Below, piece after piece: positions 62,811 to 64,000 of a DNA stretch of 64,000 bases (position 1 is its first letter; each line of letters starts with the position of its first letter). This DNA is from Elizabethkingia occulta (GTDB lineage: Bacteria > Bacteroidota > Bacteroidia > Flavobacteriales > Weeksellaceae). Made by a program: the position numbers and the translations under genes. The notes below the pieces were generated by a model. That model did no database searches and was not told where the DNA came from. It saw only the letters and a list, made by a program, of their open reading frames with translations. Location of the stretch: contig NZ_MAHX01000004.1 in the NCBI RefSeq assembly GCF_002023715.1, positions 1-64,000 on the forward strand, written 5' to 3'.

Positions 62811-64000
62811 ATGAAAAATTTCAGTAAAACTTCCACAATTATAGGCTTATCGTATTTATTTTTGATTACTTCTTGCAGAAGTACAGATAATGTAACAGAT
62901 AGTCCCGGAGATAATTTAATTACAAATGGTTCTGCATCTCTAAAGTTTAATCTTTCCGAAAGCGACTTTACAACAGAGACAATTGATCCTACAGCTTCTC
63001 TTCAGCCCAAAGCTTCTCGTTCAGTATTGAAGGAACAAGAGGTGAGATTTGTAAGTGACGATCAACCTTTTATTGCGACTCTTACACCTGTTGCTTCGAT
63101 AGCGAAACAAGCTGGTGTTAAAAATACAATGGCTGATACAAATCCGCTAAAGGGACCAAATGTAAAATACAGAGTGACAGCATACAGAGTAAGCGATGGT
63201 AGTAAAGCTGCTACTAAAGTCTATACAATAGATGCTGCCGGAAACTCTACTCCGGATGATGGTATTGCTATGACCTTAGATGGAGATACCGAGGCCGTTA
63301 ATAAATATAATTTTGTAGTACTATCCTATAACTCTTCCACAGCTCCTGCTGATGTTGCGGGTAGTCTGTCCACAGCTGTTTTAACACCCGTCTCTGGTAA
63401 TGATGATTTAATGTATTTCAGGGCTGACAATGTGAGGGTATCAAAAGGTGACAATCTTCTAAGCGTTGTTCTAAAACATAAGTTCAGTCAGATCACCACC
63501 ATTGTTGATGCAACTGCAGTATCTTCCGGCAATGGAATTAAATTAATTGATACACCAGTTATAAGTAATCAACGTGCTACCGGGAATAGTATAAAGCTAT
63601 CCAATGGTGTTGTTACTTACGGGACAACAGGAAGTTCCAAGTCACTGGACTTTACAGGAAATTCTACTACAAATCCCATATGGATAAGTAAACCGCTACT
63701 TATTGCAAATCCGGGAGTTGCAGCAAGTGATATGGCTACTTTAACTTTTAATTCCATGACAGTTGGTACAAAAGTAAAAACCAATATATCTGTTCCTAAT
63801 CTTGTCATAAGCCCGGAAGTCAGATATAATCTTAATCTGAAATTTGCTTGTACAGCTATTTCTACACCTTCGTATGATTTCAATATGTATGAACCTGCGA
63901 CTTCTGTTAAAGACAGAATTTCACAGGGCTTTACCTTCCCTGCTGCCAATGCAGGCTTTACTTTTGAAGTTTATGAGCTTGATAATTCATTCAATTTAAA
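62811..64000 (+). CDS. Fimbrillin-like lipoprotein, partial at window end
   Basis: Open from ATG 62811 to the last base (about 396 codons). The lipoprotein signal ends LFLITSC-R, followed by STDNVTDSPG, the same start as the FISUMP lipoproteins. The fimbrillin-like region has VKYRVTAYRVSDGSK, YNFVVLSYNSS, DDLMYFRADNV and LSVVLKHKFSQITTIV. The C-terminal domain lies outside the window, so FISUMP or another type cannot be told. It is paired with the small gene at 62591. Confidence 0.75.
   Translation, partial: MKNFSKTSTIIGLSYLFLITSCRSTDNVTDSPGDNLITNGSASLKFNLSESDFTTETIDPTASLQPKASRSVLKEQEVRFVSDDQPFIATLTPVASIAKQAGVKNTMADTNPLKGPNVKYRVTAYRVSDGSKAATKVYTIDAAGNSTPDDGIAMTLDGDTEAVNKYNFVVLSYNSSTAPADVAGSLSTAVLTPVSGNDDLMYFRADNVRVSKGDNLLSVVLKHKFSQITTIVDATAVSSGNGIKLIDTPVISNQRATGNSIKLSNGVVTYGTTGSSKSLDFTGNSTTNPIWISKPLLIANPGVAASDMATLTFNSMTVGTKVKTNISVPNLVISPEVRYNLNLKFACTAISTPSYDFNMYEPATSVKDRISQGFTFPAANAGFTFEVYELDNSFNL

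Noticed and set aside
1-64000. CRISPR arrays, tRNA and rRNA genes
   Set aside because: No regularly spaced direct repeats, no clover-leaf or T-loop signature and no rRNA-like segment were recognised by eye. A tRNAscan or Rfam search would be decisive.

Overview
The window looks like chromosome of an AT-rich yellow-pigmented member of the Bacteroidota, most likely the Chryseobacterium/Elizabethkingia group (Weeksellaceae). Signs of this are Bacteroidota-type promoters (TAnnTTTG) instead of strong Shine-Dalgarno sites, many lipoproteins with a C-terminal Cys lipobox, a TonB-dependent receptor with a carboxypeptidase-like N domain, a LytS/LytTR pair, fimbrillin-like and FISUMP lipoproteins, and a compact zeaxanthin operon. 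The genus is an inference. I saw no rRNA, tRNA, insertion sequence, prophage or CRISPR array.

Layout. 1-3206: a radical SAM/SPASM maturase-like gene, apparently decayed at its 5' end, coupled to a C39-peptidase ABC exporter of the bacteriocin/RiPP type. 3406-4770: sulfatase. 4812-13429 (minus): twelve closely packed genes for small secreted, lipidated or membrane proteins, including YwqK/MORN-like, XAC2610-like and FG-GAP-like ones, which resemble a bank of immunity-like proteins. 13886-18989 (minus): first fimbrillin/FISUMP locus. 19796-24233: three tandem paralogous TPR-TM-HTH regulators. 24700-31412: outer-membrane barrel, S41 peptidase lipoprotein, cytochrome P460, SnoaL-like protein, PQQ-propeller lipoprotein and TraB-like lipoprotein. 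31707-36369: two TM-HTH regulators followed by a second fimbrillin locus. 36540-49287: ordinary accessory genes (AraC/MFS pair, bestrophin, YceI, TonB receptor, two-component system, HAD hydrolase, AraC/DoxX/cupin group). 49361-50866: aspartate kinase behind a lysine-rich leader peptide and an intrinsic terminator. 51072-55786: zeaxanthin operon (crtI, crtB, a secreted protein, an SRPBCC protein, crtZ, crtY), preceded by an operator and what looks like the stub of its regulator. 56403-64000: TPR-TM-AraC regulator and a third fimbrillin locus running off the window end.

The main result is a recurring module. At three separate loci a membrane-anchored HTH regulator (TPR-type at two, multi-TM at the third) sits next to genes for fimbrillin-like lipoproteins with swappable C-terminal domains (FISUMP, or a GATase-like domain) and thioredoxin-type proteins. 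Nearly every one of these genes is preceded by a tiny gene of one shared family: six copies of about 56-75 residues with the pattern Y-x-x-P-x-[IV] ... M-E-x-G-[IVF]-[AS]-x-x-S-A, then a Thr/Asn/Gly-rich middle, a Trp and an acidic tail. Two of the six are short and easily missed (16840-17010 and 62591-62764). Their conservation and fixed placement suggest a functional partner of the surface-lipoprotein system; I know of no assigned function.

Other regulatory finds are an attenuator for lysC with an 18-residue leader peptide containing four lysines in five codons and a competing antiterminator, a 16-base element repeated upstream of three lipoprotein genes, a CACTCGYGAGTG palindrome upstream of the second regulator/fimbrillin locus, and terminator-like hairpins inside the leaders of two fimbrillin loci.
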